This document shows positions 1-8,286 of a stretch of 64,000 nucleotides of DNA, piece by piece (position 1 is the stretch's first letter; each line of letters opens with the position of its first letter). The stretch covers positions 2,672,001 through 2,736,000 of the forward strand of contig NZ_CAUQDV010000001.1 of assembly GCF_963517015.1 (NCBI RefSeq), written 5' to 3'. The translations under genes and the position numbers were made by a program. Origin of the DNA: an uncultured Devosia sp. GTDB taxonomy: Bacteria > Pseudomonadota > Alphaproteobacteria > Rhizobiales > Devosiaceae. A model generated the notes under the pieces. That model was not told the DNA's origin. It ran no database searches and was given only the letters and a program-made list of their open reading frames with translations.

Positions 1-2
1 AC

Positions 3-185
3 GAACTCGTTCCGTCCGGCGACGCCGAAGCCCTGCGCATGGCGATGCAGGCCATGCTGGACGATCCTGTGGCGGCGAAAAAGTCGATGGAACAAAGACT
101 TGCCCATATCGAAACGCATTTTTCGATCGCTGCCATGACCGACAGTATCGAGGCCCTCTATCATTCGCTGATGGCTAGAGCTTAG
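3..185 (+). CDS. Glycosyltransferase, C-terminal fragment (cut by window edge)
   Basis: The frame is open from the left edge and ends with TAG at 183-185, giving about 60 residues. It begins ELVPSGDAEALRMAMQAML, which resembles the end of GT4/GT-B glycosyltransferases: the donor-site loop (LVPSGD) followed by a helix controlling loss of the chain end (DP...). The catalytic domain lies outside the window. Its place just upstream of a polyprenyl-phosphate sugar transferase and a Wzy-like protein on the same strand supports a role in exopolysaccharide assembly. The family call is moderate because only the tail is visible. Confidence 0.6.
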   Translation, partial: ELVPSGDAEALRMAMQAMLDDPVAAKKSMEQRLAHIETHFSIAAMTDSIEALYHSLMARA

Positions 186-255
186 CCCCCTAACTTCACC
201 GAGTTTAAACCCCTTCCCGACCATAGTGACGCCAAATTCCTGACGGACGCGTCAT

Positions 256-1779
256 ATGTATCGAGTAGACCCCAAACAGGCCGTCCTGGACCATGTGTCC
301 AAGCAAAGTGCTGCCGGAGACTCCGGCCGGCGCCTGTTGCCGCAAGCTGAAGCCATTATCGAAGCGCCGGTCGAGCGCCAATTGTCTGGCGCCGTGGTTG
401 CCGGCGTTGCCCAGGCGGTCGAGGCCGTGCTGATGGTGCTGATGGGCTATGGCATCTACGAATACTACGTGGAGCTCGGCCAGCCGGCCTTTTATATCCC
501 GGTGATCCTGGCGTCGTGCCTTCTGGCCAATATCCTGTTCAACGCAGCGCGTACGCATCGCATTGCGGCCTATCGCACCATTTTCAGCCAGATTTCCCGC
601 GTTCTCGTTGGGTGGACGCTGGTGATGACCGTGTTGATGGTCGGCATCTTCTTCCTCAAGGCCAGCGACTATTTCTCCCGCGTCTGGCTGGCCAGTTGGT
701 ATGTCGGCGGTGCCGTCATGCTGGTGGCCTATCGCCTGTCCTTGCGAGCACTGGTGATGCGCTGGACGGCCCAGGGCCGGCTTCGCCGCCGCACCGTTGT
801 GGTCGGTGGCGGCAAGGATGCCGAAGAGCTGATCGAGAAAATCCGTTCCAGCGCCAGCAATGACATCATGCTGCTGGGCCTCTTCGACGACCGTATCGAC
901 GAGCGTTCGCCTGAGACCGTTTCCGGTTATCCCAAACTGGGCAAAGTGGCCGACCTGATCGAATTTGCCCGCCGTACCCCGGTGGACCTCGTCATCGTTT
1001 CGATGCCGCTGTCGGCGGAAAAGCGCGTGCTCGACATGCTGACCCAGCTCTGGGTGCTGCCGGTGGACATCCGCCTCTCGGCCCACATGAGCAAGCTCAA
1101 GTTCACCGACAAGGCCTATTCCTATGTCGGCGACATCGCCGTGTTCGACATGGCCGACCGGCCGATCTCGGACTGGAATCTGGTCTTCAAATGGGTGTTC
1201 GACAAGCTCTTGGCGTTCACGGCGCTGGTCCTGCTGTCGCCGATCATGCTGGTCACGGCCATTGCCATCAAGCTCGAGAGCAAAGGGCCGGTGTTCTTCA
1301 TGCAGAGCCGGCATGGCTTCAACAACGAGCTGATCAAGATCTACAAATTCCGCTCGATGCGGACCGACATGCTCGATGCCGGCGCCGCCAAGCTCGTCAC
1401 CAAGGACGATCCGCGCGTCACCAAGGTCGGCAAGTTCATCCGCAAGACCTCCATCGACGAGTTGCCGCAGCTGTTCAACGTGCTCAAGGGCGAGCTATCG
1501 ATCGTCGGCCCGCGTCCGCATGCGCTGCAGGCCAAGGCGGACAATCAGCTCTACTATGAGGCCGTCGAAGGCTATTTCGCTCGCCATCGCGTCAAGCCCG
1601 GCATGACCGGCTGGGCGCAGGTCAATGGCTGGCGCGGTGAGACCGACACGATCGACAAGATCATGAACCGCGTGAACCACGACCTTTACTACATCGAGCA
1701 CTGGTCGATCCTGTTCGATCTCTACATAGTCATGATGACGCCGGTGTCGCTGGTGTCCAAGAACGAGAATGCCTATTGA
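256..1779 (+). CDS. Undecaprenyl-phosphate glucose/galactose phosphotransferase (WcaJ/ExoY type)
   Basis: The 507-residue protein has the layout of long-type polyprenyl-phosphate hexose-1-phosphate transferases. Membrane segments lie at about 50-170, a Rossmann-like region at about 175-300 (VVVGGGKDAEELI), and a C-terminal bacterial sugar transferase domain begins near 315 with FDKLLAFTALVLL, then KFRSMRTD and the signature DELPQLFNVLKGELSIVGPRP. Members load the first sugar-1-phosphate onto undecaprenyl phosphate at the inner membrane and so start each polysaccharide repeat unit. The ATG at 256 is the first good start. It overlaps the next gene by 3 bases (TTGA), so the two are probably co-translated. 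Confidence 0.9.
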   Translation: MYRVDPKQAVLDHVSKQSAAGDSGRRLLPQAEAIIEAPVERQLSGAVVAGVAQAVEAVLMVLMGYGIYEYYVELGQPAFYIPVILASCLLANILFNAARTHRIAAYRTIFSQISRVLVGWTLVMTVLMVGIFFLKASDYFSRVWLASWYVGGAVMLVAYRLSLRALVMRWTAQGRLRRRTVVVGGGKDAEELIEKIRSSASNDIMLLGLFDDRIDERSPETVSGYPKLGKVADLIEFARRTPVDLVIVSMPLSAEKRVLDMLTQLWVLPVDIRLSAHMSKLKFTDKAYSYVGDIAVFDMADRPISDWNLVFKWVFDKLLAFTALVLLSPIMLVTAIAIKLESKGPVFFMQSRHGFNNELIKIYKFRSMRTDMLDAGAAKLVTKDDPRVTKVGKFIRKTSIDELPQLFNVLKGELSIVGPRPHALQAKADNQLYYEAVEGYFARHRVKPGMTGWAQVNGWRGETDTIDKIMNRVNHDLYYIEHWSILFDLYIVMMTPVSLVSKNENAY

Positions 1780-3053
1780 GCGCCATTGCTGATGGCGGGA
1801 ATTTTGCGACAGGGTCGAAGGCCCTGGGCGCGGCTTTCCTGCGCAGCCGGCTCAATCGCATGCTCGACTTCATGGTCGCGTTCTGGATTTTTTCCGGCGG
1901 CTTCGTGCTGGTCGAGCCCTCCCCCTATGAGCTGACCTTTCTGATCGTCTTGCCGCTGGCCTTTGCCGCGGGCATCGGGCTCTACCGCTCCACTTTCGGC
2001 CTTTTTGGCGTGATCATGGGCTTCACGCCCTTTGCGCTGATTGCAGTCTTCCAGGCACGCTACAATCCAATCACCAATTCGCTGATCTTCACCCTGGTGA
2101 CCGTCTTCCTGCTGGTCACGTCCTATTTCGTCGCCAACTACGTTGCCGAGCAGACCGAAAGACGCATGCGGCTGATCATGCGGGCCTATACGGCCATCGC
2201 GGTGATTTCGGCGATCGTGGGCACGCTGGCCTATCTCGGCATCATGCCAGGCGCCGATTTCTTCACCCGCTATGGCCGTGCGAAGGCGGCTTTCAACGAC
2301 CCCAACGTGTTTGGGCCGTTCCTCGTTCTGCCAGCCATGTTTGCCCTGCAGAAAGTCCTGCTGTCGAAGGGCCGCACGGCGGTGATTGCCGCCGTGGTCT
2401 ATATGATCTTGTTCGTCGGCGTCTTTGCCAGTTTCTCCCGCGCGGCGTGGGGGCACTTCGCCTTTTCGTCGATGATCGTGCTGGTGCTGTGCTTCTGGCT
2501 CGAGGCGGCGGCGCGCGACAAGGTGCGCATCATGATCATGTCGCTGGTCGGCGCCGGCATGCTGGTGGTGGCGCTGGGGGGATTGCTCAGCATACCCGCC
2601 GTGTCATCGCTGTTCGAGCAGCGCGCCGCCGGGCAGAATTACGACTCGGGCGAAACGGGTCGCTTCGGCCGTCAGGGCTATGCCTTCGAACTGGCGCTCA
2701 ACAATCCACTGGGCATCGGACCGGGTGAATTCCGCAACCTGCGCATCATAGAAGAGCCGCACAATGTCTATGTGTCGGTGCTGCATGTCTACGGCTGGGG
2801 CGGCGGGGCCATGTATTACCTGCTGGTCATTCTGACGCTGTGGAAGGGCATTGGGGCGCTGCGAACGCCATCTCCCTATCGGCTGATCATGATCCCGCTG
2901 GTGGCAACCTTCACCATGCTGGTGGGGGAATCGGCGATCATCGATAGCGACCACTGGCGGCATTACTACCTGCTGGTCGGCCTGATCTGGGGCATTGCCA
3001 CCGCGATCCAGAATGGCCCTCGTCAATCGCCGCGACAAAAGCTCCTGATCTAG
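1776..3053 (+). CDS. O-antigen ligase / Wzy-like polysaccharide polymerase, membrane protein
   Basis: The 425-residue protein is strongly hydrophobic, with roughly ten membrane segments. It has a large periplasmic loop around 275-330 containing RFGRQGYAFELALNNPLGIG and EEPHNVYV. That G/H-bearing loop is typical of the Wzy_C (O-antigen ligase/polymerase) family, in which the conserved Arg and His act in glycan transfer from lipid carriers. The start is TTG at 1776, overlapping the upstream stop. With the sugar transferase it would form part of a Wzx/Wzy-type exopolysaccharide pathway. Ligase and polymerase cannot be told apart by eye. Confidence 0.8.
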   Translation: MSAIADGGNFATGSKALGAAFLRSRLNRMLDFMVAFWIFSGGFVLVEPSPYELTFLIVLPLAFAAGIGLYRSTFGLFGVIMGFTPFALIAVFQARYNPITNSLIFTLVTVFLLVTSYFVANYVAEQTERRMRLIMRAYTAIAVISAIVGTLAYLGIMPGADFFTRYGRAKAAFNDPNVFGPFLVLPAMFALQKVLLSKGRTAVIAAVVYMILFVGVFASFSRAAWGHFAFSSMIVLVLCFWLEAAARDKVRIMIMSLVGAGMLVVALGGLLSIPAVSSLFEQRAAGQNYDSGETGRFGRQGYAFELALNNPLGIGPGEFRNLRIIEEPHNVYVSVLHVYGWGGGAMYYLLVILTLWKGIGALRTPSPYRLIMIPLVATFTMLVGESAIIDSDHWRHYYLLVGLIWGIATAIQNGPRQSPRQKLLI

Positions 3054-3055
3054 CG

Positions 3056-4021
3056 TCAGATCGGCCCGCGCAGATAGCGCTCGGTCAGTTGCGCCGTCCC
3101 TGCGGCGAAGCCAGGCATATGCTGCTGTGCCAGAGCGGTTTCACTATGCGAGCCGATCCAGGCAAGGAGCGCCATGCGCCGCAGCATGACCATGTCATCC
3201 ATGGCGGCAATATCCTCGTCCGCCAAAGGCCGAACGACCTGGTAGCCCTCCAGCCAAGCCGCCTTCAGCACCGGGATGATCGCATGCGTTTCGTGGAAGG
3301 AAATGGCTGCCGCAAAATCATACATGAGCCAGCAGAAGCCGGCGTCGTCGAAGTCGATGAGATGCAGCTTCTCGCCATCGAGCAGCAGATTGCCCAGCCG
3401 CATATCGGCATGGATCAGGCCGTAGCGGCCAGCGTCCATGCCGTATTCTGCCAGACGCTGCCGCAGGACCGCGTCGAGTTGATCGAGGATCGGGCGATTA
3501 CCAGCGTTGACACCCGGCGCGACGCGCCAGTTTCCCCAGAGGCCATCTGCATCGAGAATGCTCGCCGCAGTCCATGCCTGACGCTCAAATCCCACGGGAG
3601 GTTGCCAGCTAGCGACATGATCATGCATCCTGGCGGCATAGTGGCCGAGCTTGGTGAAGATGGCGGGCAGATCGCTGTCAAACTCCGGCTCCGTCCCGGG
3701 CAGATATTCGAACAGCACGGCAAGGCGCGGCCCCTGCCCTGTTTCAAAACTCTGGATCAGCGCGCCGTTGCTTGCGGCGACCGGACGAGGCACCGGGACT
3801 TCGGTGTCGCGACGCAGGGCGACCAGCCAGATCAGTTCGCTCTCGATGGTCGCGCGCGACTGATAGTGCTCTCGATGGATCCGCAAGGCAAAACAACGAC
3901 CATCCGGCGTATCGACCAGAAACGTGTGGTTCTCGGAATGATTGACCAATCGGGCCGCGCCGCCGCGCAGTTCAGGCCAGAGCAAAAGGGCTGGATCGAC
4001 ATCACGCGGGGTGCGCGGCAT
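3056..4021 (-). CDS. Aminoglycoside phosphotransferase-family kinase (homoserine kinase type II-like)
   Basis: The 321-residue protein has the APH/choline kinase fold. The N-lobe includes SENHTFLVDTPDGRCFALRI. The catalytic loop is LIHADMRLGNLLL (HxDxxxxN) and the metal-binding motif is LIDFDDAG. Such proteins transfer the ATP gamma-phosphate to a hydroxyl on a small molecule; homoserine, choline, thiamine and sugar-like substrates are known in the family, and the substrate here cannot be read from sequence. I chose ATG 4021 because GGGGAA lies five bases upstream. Further upstream starts (ATG 4033, TTG 4069) lack a clear ribosome binding site. The gene is convergent with the polysaccharide operon and runs away from tRNA-Pro. 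Confidence 0.8.
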   Translation of the reverse strand: MPRTPRDVDPALLLWPELRGGAARLVNHSENHTFLVDTPDGRCFALRIHREHYQSRATIESELIWLVALRRDTEVPVPRPVAASNGALIQSFETGQGPRLAVLFEYLPGTEPEFDSDLPAIFTKLGHYAARMHDHVASWQPPVGFERQAWTAASILDADGLWGNWRVAPGVNAGNRPILDQLDAVLRQRLAEYGMDAGRYGLIHADMRLGNLLLDGEKLHLIDFDDAGFCWLMYDFAAAISFHETHAIIPVLKAAWLEGYQVVRPLADEDIAAMDDMVMLRRMALLAWIGSHSETALAQQHMPGFAAGTAQLTERYLRGPI

Positions 4022-4084
4022 GGCATTCCCCATAGGCAAGCAAGGCCGTAACCGGCCGAAATTCTGCAATGAACACTTTGGAAA

Positions 4085-4161
4085 TGGTCGGAGCGGCGGG
4101 ATTCGAACCCACGACCCTTTGTCCCCCAGACAAATGCGCTACCAGGCTGCGCTACGCCCCG
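4085..4161 (-). tRNA. tRNA-Pro (anticodon GGG)
   Basis: The minus strand folds into a full 77-nt tRNA. The acceptor stem CGGGGCG pairs with CGCTCCG (one G-U). The D arm contains AGCCTGGTAGCGC. The anticodon stem TTTGT/ACAAA encloses the loop CTGGGGG, so the anticodon is GGG. The T arm is GTGGG-TTCGAAT-CCCGC, the discriminator is A, and CCA is encoded at 4087-4085. It reads CCC and CCU proline codons. No integrase or duplicated tRNA end was seen nearby. Confidence 0.97.
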
Positions 4162-4431
4162 ACTGGTGCGGAGACATAGAGAAAGCCCCGATTTGGCGCA
4201 ACCCCGAATTTTCGAGAGTGTGTGAACAAGCGAGGATTTCTTTGACCAGGTGGCCGGCCGCGGAGCAGGAAGCAAGGAGCGCTGACAGCATCGAGACTAT
4301 CCGAACGCCAGGAGCCGAGGTCACCGGCGTCCTTGGCCTTGTTACACGGACCTCGCCTCACTCAACAGCATCCCTTGATTTCCCATCGGCGCACGGCTAC
4401 CCGATGACCATTGCCTAACCGGGTCAGGATC

Positions 4432-5286
4432 ATGGTGGATTCCAAGTCAACGCCCAGCATGGTCGAGCGCATCCAGGCTGTGGCCGATAGCCTGACCGCG
4501 ACCGAGCAGAAGCTGGTCTCAGCGCTACTGACCACGCCGCGCGAGGTGGCGATCGGGACGTCCAGCGAATTTGCTGCCCGGATCGGCGTACATGAGGCGA
4601 CGACGTCGCGGCTCGCCAAGAAACTCGGATTTGCCTCCTATGCCGGCTTTCGCGATGCTCTGCGCCAGGAATATCTGCGTGACGCGGCGCCGGCCGAGCG
4701 CATTTCAGCGACCCTCAGTGATGCGCGGGTGCAGGGTTTCCTGCCGCTGCTGGTGGCCAGCGAGATTGCTGCGCTGTCGGCGCTGACCGACCATGTCAAA
4801 GATGAACGCATTCTGAACGCCGCCGAGGCGCTCAATCGCGATCGCGTCTTCATCTATGGCCATGGCAATGCCAGCGCGCTTTCGGAATTGATGGAGCGGC
4901 GGCTGCGGCGACTGGGGATCGTCAGCCATCGCCTCGACGGCAACCGTCGCGATCTGGCCGAGCAGGTGCTGACGCTTGGAGAGCGCGACGCCCTGCTGCT
5001 GTTTGCCTTCCGCCGGCAGCCGCCGGACTATGCAAAGCTGATGGAGGTGGCGGCCAGCGCTGGCGCTGCAACGGTCGTGATTTCCGGTACGACGGGGCCA
5101 TCCTTGACGCCGCGGCCGGATATCCTGCTTTCAGCGCCACGGGCCGGCGTGCCGGACAGTTTCCAGACGCTGACCGTGCCGATGGCGATCTGCAATGCGG
5201 TGATCCTCGCCCTGGCCAGCCTCCGCGGCGACGAGGCCATGGCAGCACTGGACCGGCTGGGCGAGCTGATTGCAAAGTTCGAATAA
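4432..5286 (+). CDS. MurR/RpiR-family transcriptional regulator
   Basis: The 284-residue protein has an N-terminal RpiR helix-turn-helix (ASRLAK-like segment ATTSRLAKKLGF at about 45-56). A C-terminal SIS domain starts near 130 (RVFIYGHGNASALSELM and AFRRQPPDYAKLMEVA). SIS domains of this family bind phosphosugars. I chose ATG 4432 over TTG 4411 because an AGG-type site precedes it. The gene is followed after 80 bases by a co-directional ABC importer, with a perfect palindrome in the gap (5291-5306). This suggests that RpiR controls the importer and that the ligand is a sugar phosphate. Confidence 0.85.
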   Translation: MVDSKSTPSMVERIQAVADSLTATEQKLVSALLTTPREVAIGTSSEFAARIGVHEATTSRLAKKLGFASYAGFRDALRQEYLRDAAPAERISATLSDARVQGFLPLLVASEIAALSALTDHVKDERILNAAEALNRDRVFIYGHGNASALSELMERRLRRLGIVSHRLDGNRRDLAEQVLTLGERDALLLFAFRRQPPDYAKLMEVAASAGAATVVISGTTGPSLTPRPDILLSAPRAGVPDSFQTLTVPMAICNAVILALASLRGDEAMAALDRLGELIAKFE

Positions 5287-5290
5287 ATCA

Positions 5291-5306
5291 TGCAAGTAAA
5301 CTTGCA
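5291..5306. promoter_or_regulatory. Palindrome in the promoter region of the AfuA/FbpA-like operon, candidate RpiR operator
   Basis: TGCAAGTAAACTTGCA is a perfect inverted repeat with 7-base arms and a 2-base centre. It lies between the RpiR gene and the binding-protein gene. A second, weaker dyad (TGTAG...CTACA) lies at 5318-5337. Size and position fit an operator, but binding by the neighbouring RpiR protein is inferred. Confidence 0.55.
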
Positions 5307-5366
5307 CGTCATAAAACTGTAGCAAGAATACTCTACATCGGCCATGACCAACCCGCAGGAGCCGTC

Positions 5367-6479
5367 ATGCGTCTAACCCTTGCCGCCACAACTTTCGCCT
5401 TGCTGTCCACCACAGCCTTCGCCCAGGACCTCGATGGTCTTTCCGCCGCCGAACTGCTCGCCCAGGCGCAGGACGAAGGCCAGGTCACCGTCTATGCCTT
5501 TACCAGCCGTATCGGCCGGGTCGAGGAAGCCTTCGAGGCCGCCTATCCCGGCATTGACATGGTGACCTTCGATATTTCCTCGACCGAGCAGATTGCGCGC
5601 ATCCGCAGCGAAGCCCAGGCCGGGGTTGCCGGCGCCGACGTGTTCTACATGTCCGATGCGCCGGTCGTGCTGAGTGATCTCGTGGCCGATGATCTGGTTG
5701 CCCCCTATGTGCCGCCGCGCATGGCAGAACTGGTCGACGACAAGTTCAAGTCGCCACTGCTGGCGCAGCGCCTGTCGACCAAGGTGCTGATGTATAACGA
5801 GGAAGCTCATCCCGACGGCGCGCCGGTCAGCAATCTCTGGGACCTCACCAAGCCCGAATGGGCTGGCAAGGTGATCATGGTCGATCCGCTGCAGCGCGGA
5901 GATTATCTCGACCTGATGACCGAAATCGTCCTCAAGTCCGACGACATGGCCACAGCCTATGAAGCCGCTTTCGGTTCGGCCATCGCACTCGATGACGGCA
6001 TCGAGAATGCCGGCCAGCAGTTCATCGCGGACCTGTTCAACAATGACCTTGTGCTGGTCGGTTCGACCGACGACGTCAATGCCGCCATTGGCGCGCTGGG
6101 CCAGGACAATCCGCCGATCGGCTTCACCTCCTATTCCGATCGCCGCGACAATGAAGACGAAGGCTGGGCGCTGCAGGTTGCCAATGAGGTCGCGCCCGCC
6201 AATGGCATCGTCTTCCCGGCCTTCCTCGCGCTCAATCCCAACACGGCCAATCCGGCTGCGGCTCGCCTCGCCGTCGATTTCATGATGGGCGACGACAGCG
6301 AAACCGGTGGCCCGGCCTTCGCACCCTTCTATGTGGCCGGTGACTGGGCGACCCGCAGCGACATCACCCCGCATCCCGATGCCATTCCGCTAGCCGACTT
6401 CACTGGCTGGCAGATCGACCCGGCGGCAACCGCCGAAATCCGCGCCGAAGTGGCCGATTTCATCCTGACGCTGCTTTAG
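5367..6479 (+). CDS. ABC transporter substrate-binding protein, AfuA/FbpA-like
   Basis: The 370-residue exported protein has a signal peptide (about 1-19, ending AFA) and the two-lobe fold of the Fe(3+)/thiamine/sugar-phosphate binding cluster (QVTVYAFTSRIGRVEEAFEAAYP, NLWDLTKPEWAGKVIM, FPAFLALNPNTANP). GCAGGAG precedes the ATG. Classical iron-binding FbpA proteins use a pair of adjacent tyrosines in the C lobe; no YY pair is present here. AfuA, a close relative, binds hexose phosphates. The RpiR regulator upstream and phosphatase downstream make a phosphorylated organic substrate more likely than iron. Confidence 0.8.
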   Translation: MRLTLAATTFALLSTTAFAQDLDGLSAAELLAQAQDEGQVTVYAFTSRIGRVEEAFEAAYPGIDMVTFDISSTEQIARIRSEAQAGVAGADVFYMSDAPVVLSDLVADDLVAPYVPPRMAELVDDKFKSPLLAQRLSTKVLMYNEEAHPDGAPVSNLWDLTKPEWAGKVIMVDPLQRGDYLDLMTEIVLKSDDMATAYEAAFGSAIALDDGIENAGQQFIADLFNNDLVLVGSTDDVNAAIGALGQDNPPIGFTSYSDRRDNEDEGWALQVANEVAPANGIVFPAFLALNPNTANPAAARLAVDFMMGDDSETGGPAFAPFYVAGDWATRSDITPHPDAIPLADFTGWQIDPAATAEIRAEVADFILTLL

Positions 6480-6498
6480 TCGCCTTCCGCATGTTCCG

Positions 6499-6524
6499 AA
6501 CGGGCGGCGGTCGCGCCGCCCGTT
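6499..6524 (+). other. Intercistronic stem-loop between binding-protein and permease genes
   Basis: AACGGGCGGCG (6499-6509) pairs perfectly with CGCCGCCCGTT (6514-6524) around a GTCG loop, followed by a short T-poor stretch. It sits between the binding-protein stop and the permease start in one operon. Such a hairpin usually protects the upstream message and lowers downstream expression, so that more binding protein is made than membrane components. It could also act as a partial terminator. Confidence 0.7.
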
Positions 6525-6540
6525 TCCATTGGAGCCCCCG

Positions 6541-8277
6541 ATGCCTGCTTCTCTCCGCCGCTTCGGCAATCTGATCTCCGGCCAGGGCCTGACCTGGGTC
6601 ATGGTGCTTGTGCTCGCCATTCTGGTGACGGCGCCGCTGCTCACCATTTTCATCGACACGTTCAGCCCCACCGCCAATGGCGGCAGCGCTTGGATGGATG
6701 TGCTGGCCAGCCGGCTGACGGAGAACCTGTTTCTCGAACCGACGCTCAATACGCTGATCATCGGCGTCTGCGTCGCTTGTGGCTGCGTGCTGCTGGGAGG
6801 TTTTCTCGCTTGGCTGGTGGTGATGACCGATGTTCCGGGCCGAGCGCTGATCGGCTTCATGGCCACCCTGCCCTTCATGATCCCCAGCTTTGCCACGTCG
6901 CTGGCCTGGGGCAGCCTGTTCCGCAACGGCCGCGTTGGGGGCGGCGGCGGATTGCTGGAGGGCATGGGGTTCGCCGTGCCCGATTGGCTGAGCTGGGGCA
7001 TGACGCCGACGATCGTGGTGCTGATCGCCCACTATTATGCGCTGGCCTTCACCGTGATCGCCGCGGCCCTCGCCACGGTCAACGGCGACCTGATCGAAGC
7101 GGCGCAGATGAGCGGCGCCTCGCGCAGGCGCGTGCTGTTCGGCATCGTGCTGCCGCTAGTCAGCCCGGCGCTGATCGCCGGCGCGTCACTGAGCTTTGCC
7201 GGCGCCGTGTCCAATTTCGCCGCGCCAGCGCTGCTGGGCCTGCCGGTCCGCATGCAGACGCTGTCGACGCGCCTGTTCGGTATGATCGAAATCGGCCAGG
7301 CCGAGCGCGGCTATGTGCTGGCGATCCTGCTGATCGGCATTTCGGCGCTGTTTCTGGGGCTGGGCAATCGCGTGCTCAATGGGCGCAAGAGTTTTGCCAC
7401 GATCACCGGCAAGGGTGCGCGGCCACGGCGTTTCGCACTGGGCGGCGCAAGGCTACCACTGACCGCCCTCGCTTGGCTGATCTGCCTTGCGACCACGATC
7501 GTACCGATCATCCTGCTGATCGCGGCAAGCCTCGCGCCATCATCGCTCAAGCTGTTCTCGGACTGGACGCTGCATTACTGGATCGGCGAGGCCAGCGCAC
7601 AATTCGCCCGCGGTCAGGCCGGTATCTTGCGCAATCCGCATCTCTTCACCGCCTTGGGTACGACGCTTACCCTCGGCCTTTGCGTCGCCCTCGCCGCCAA
7701 TATCATCGGCGTGCTGATCGCCGTGGCGCTGACCCGACAGAAAGTCCCGGTGCTGAGCAATGTCGTCTCGCAACTGAGCTTCCTGCCTATGCTGTTGCCG
7801 GGCATTGCCTTTGCGGCAGCCTATATCGCGCTCTATGGGGCGCCAATCGGCCCGTTCCCGGCGCTCTATGGCACGCCCTTGCTGCTGGGCCTGGCGCTGA
7901 CGGCCGCCATGCTGCCCTTTGCCGTGCAGACCGGCCGGGCGACGGTGGCGCAGATTTCGGGCGACATCGACGAGGCCGCACGGATGACCGGCGCCGGTTT
8001 CTTGCGGCGGCTCGGTGCCATCACCGCGCCATTGGCCGCGCGGGGACTGGCCGCGGGCCTGCTCATCGCCTTCGTCAACGTCATCGGCGACCTGGCGATC
8101 ACCGTGCTGCTCTATACGCCTAGTTCGCCGCTGCTGGCTGTGCTGTCCTACAGCTATGCCTCCGACGGTTTCCACCAGTTCGCCAATGCCGTCACCATCA
8201 TCATCCTGGTCATTTCCATGCTGGCCACCGGCGCGGCTTCGCTGCTGCGCGGTCGTCGCCGCCAAACCTTTGCTTGA
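6541..8277 (+). CDS. ABC transporter permease, two fused permease domains (FbpB/AfuB type)
   Basis: The 578-residue protein holds two tandem binding-protein-dependent permease units, roughly 60-280 and 350-575, each with about six membrane segments. Each unit has an EAA loop facing the ATPase (IEAAQMSGASRRRVLFGIVLP and DIDEAARMTGAGFLRRLGAI). A single double-length permease is the rule in the FbpB/AfuB branch. ATG 6541 was chosen over TTG 6529 because the GGAGCCCCCG stretch between them serves as a ribosome site. It forms an operon with the binding protein before it and the ATPase 9 bases after it. Confidence 0.9.
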   Translation: MPASLRRFGNLISGQGLTWVMVLVLAILVTAPLLTIFIDTFSPTANGGSAWMDVLASRLTENLFLEPTLNTLIIGVCVACGCVLLGGFLAWLVVMTDVPGRALIGFMATLPFMIPSFATSLAWGSLFRNGRVGGGGGLLEGMGFAVPDWLSWGMTPTIVVLIAHYYALAFTVIAAALATVNGDLIEAAQMSGASRRRVLFGIVLPLVSPALIAGASLSFAGAVSNFAAPALLGLPVRMQTLSTRLFGMIEIGQAERGYVLAILLIGISALFLGLGNRVLNGRKSFATITGKGARPRRFALGGARLPLTALAWLICLATTIVPIILLIAASLAPSSLKLFSDWTLHYWIGEASAQFARGQAGILRNPHLFTALGTTLTLGLCVALAANIIGVLIAVALTRQKVPVLSNVVSQLSFLPMLLPGIAFAAAYIALYGAPIGPFPALYGTPLLLGLALTAAMLPFAVQTGRATVAQISGDIDEAARMTGAGFLRRLGAITAPLAARGLAAGLLIAFVNVIGDLAITVLLYTPSSPLLAVLSYSYASDGFHQFANAVTIIILVISMLATGAASLLRGRRRQTFA

Positions 8278-8286
8278 GGCCCACTC

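Noticed and set aside
205..1314. 369-residue His/Gln-rich minus-strand frame
   Set aside because: It is a shadow of the sugar transferase gene, whose domains are clear.
4085..4161. tRNA-Pro as an attachment site of an integrated element
   Set aside because: No integrase, no repeated tRNA end and ordinary genes on both sides.
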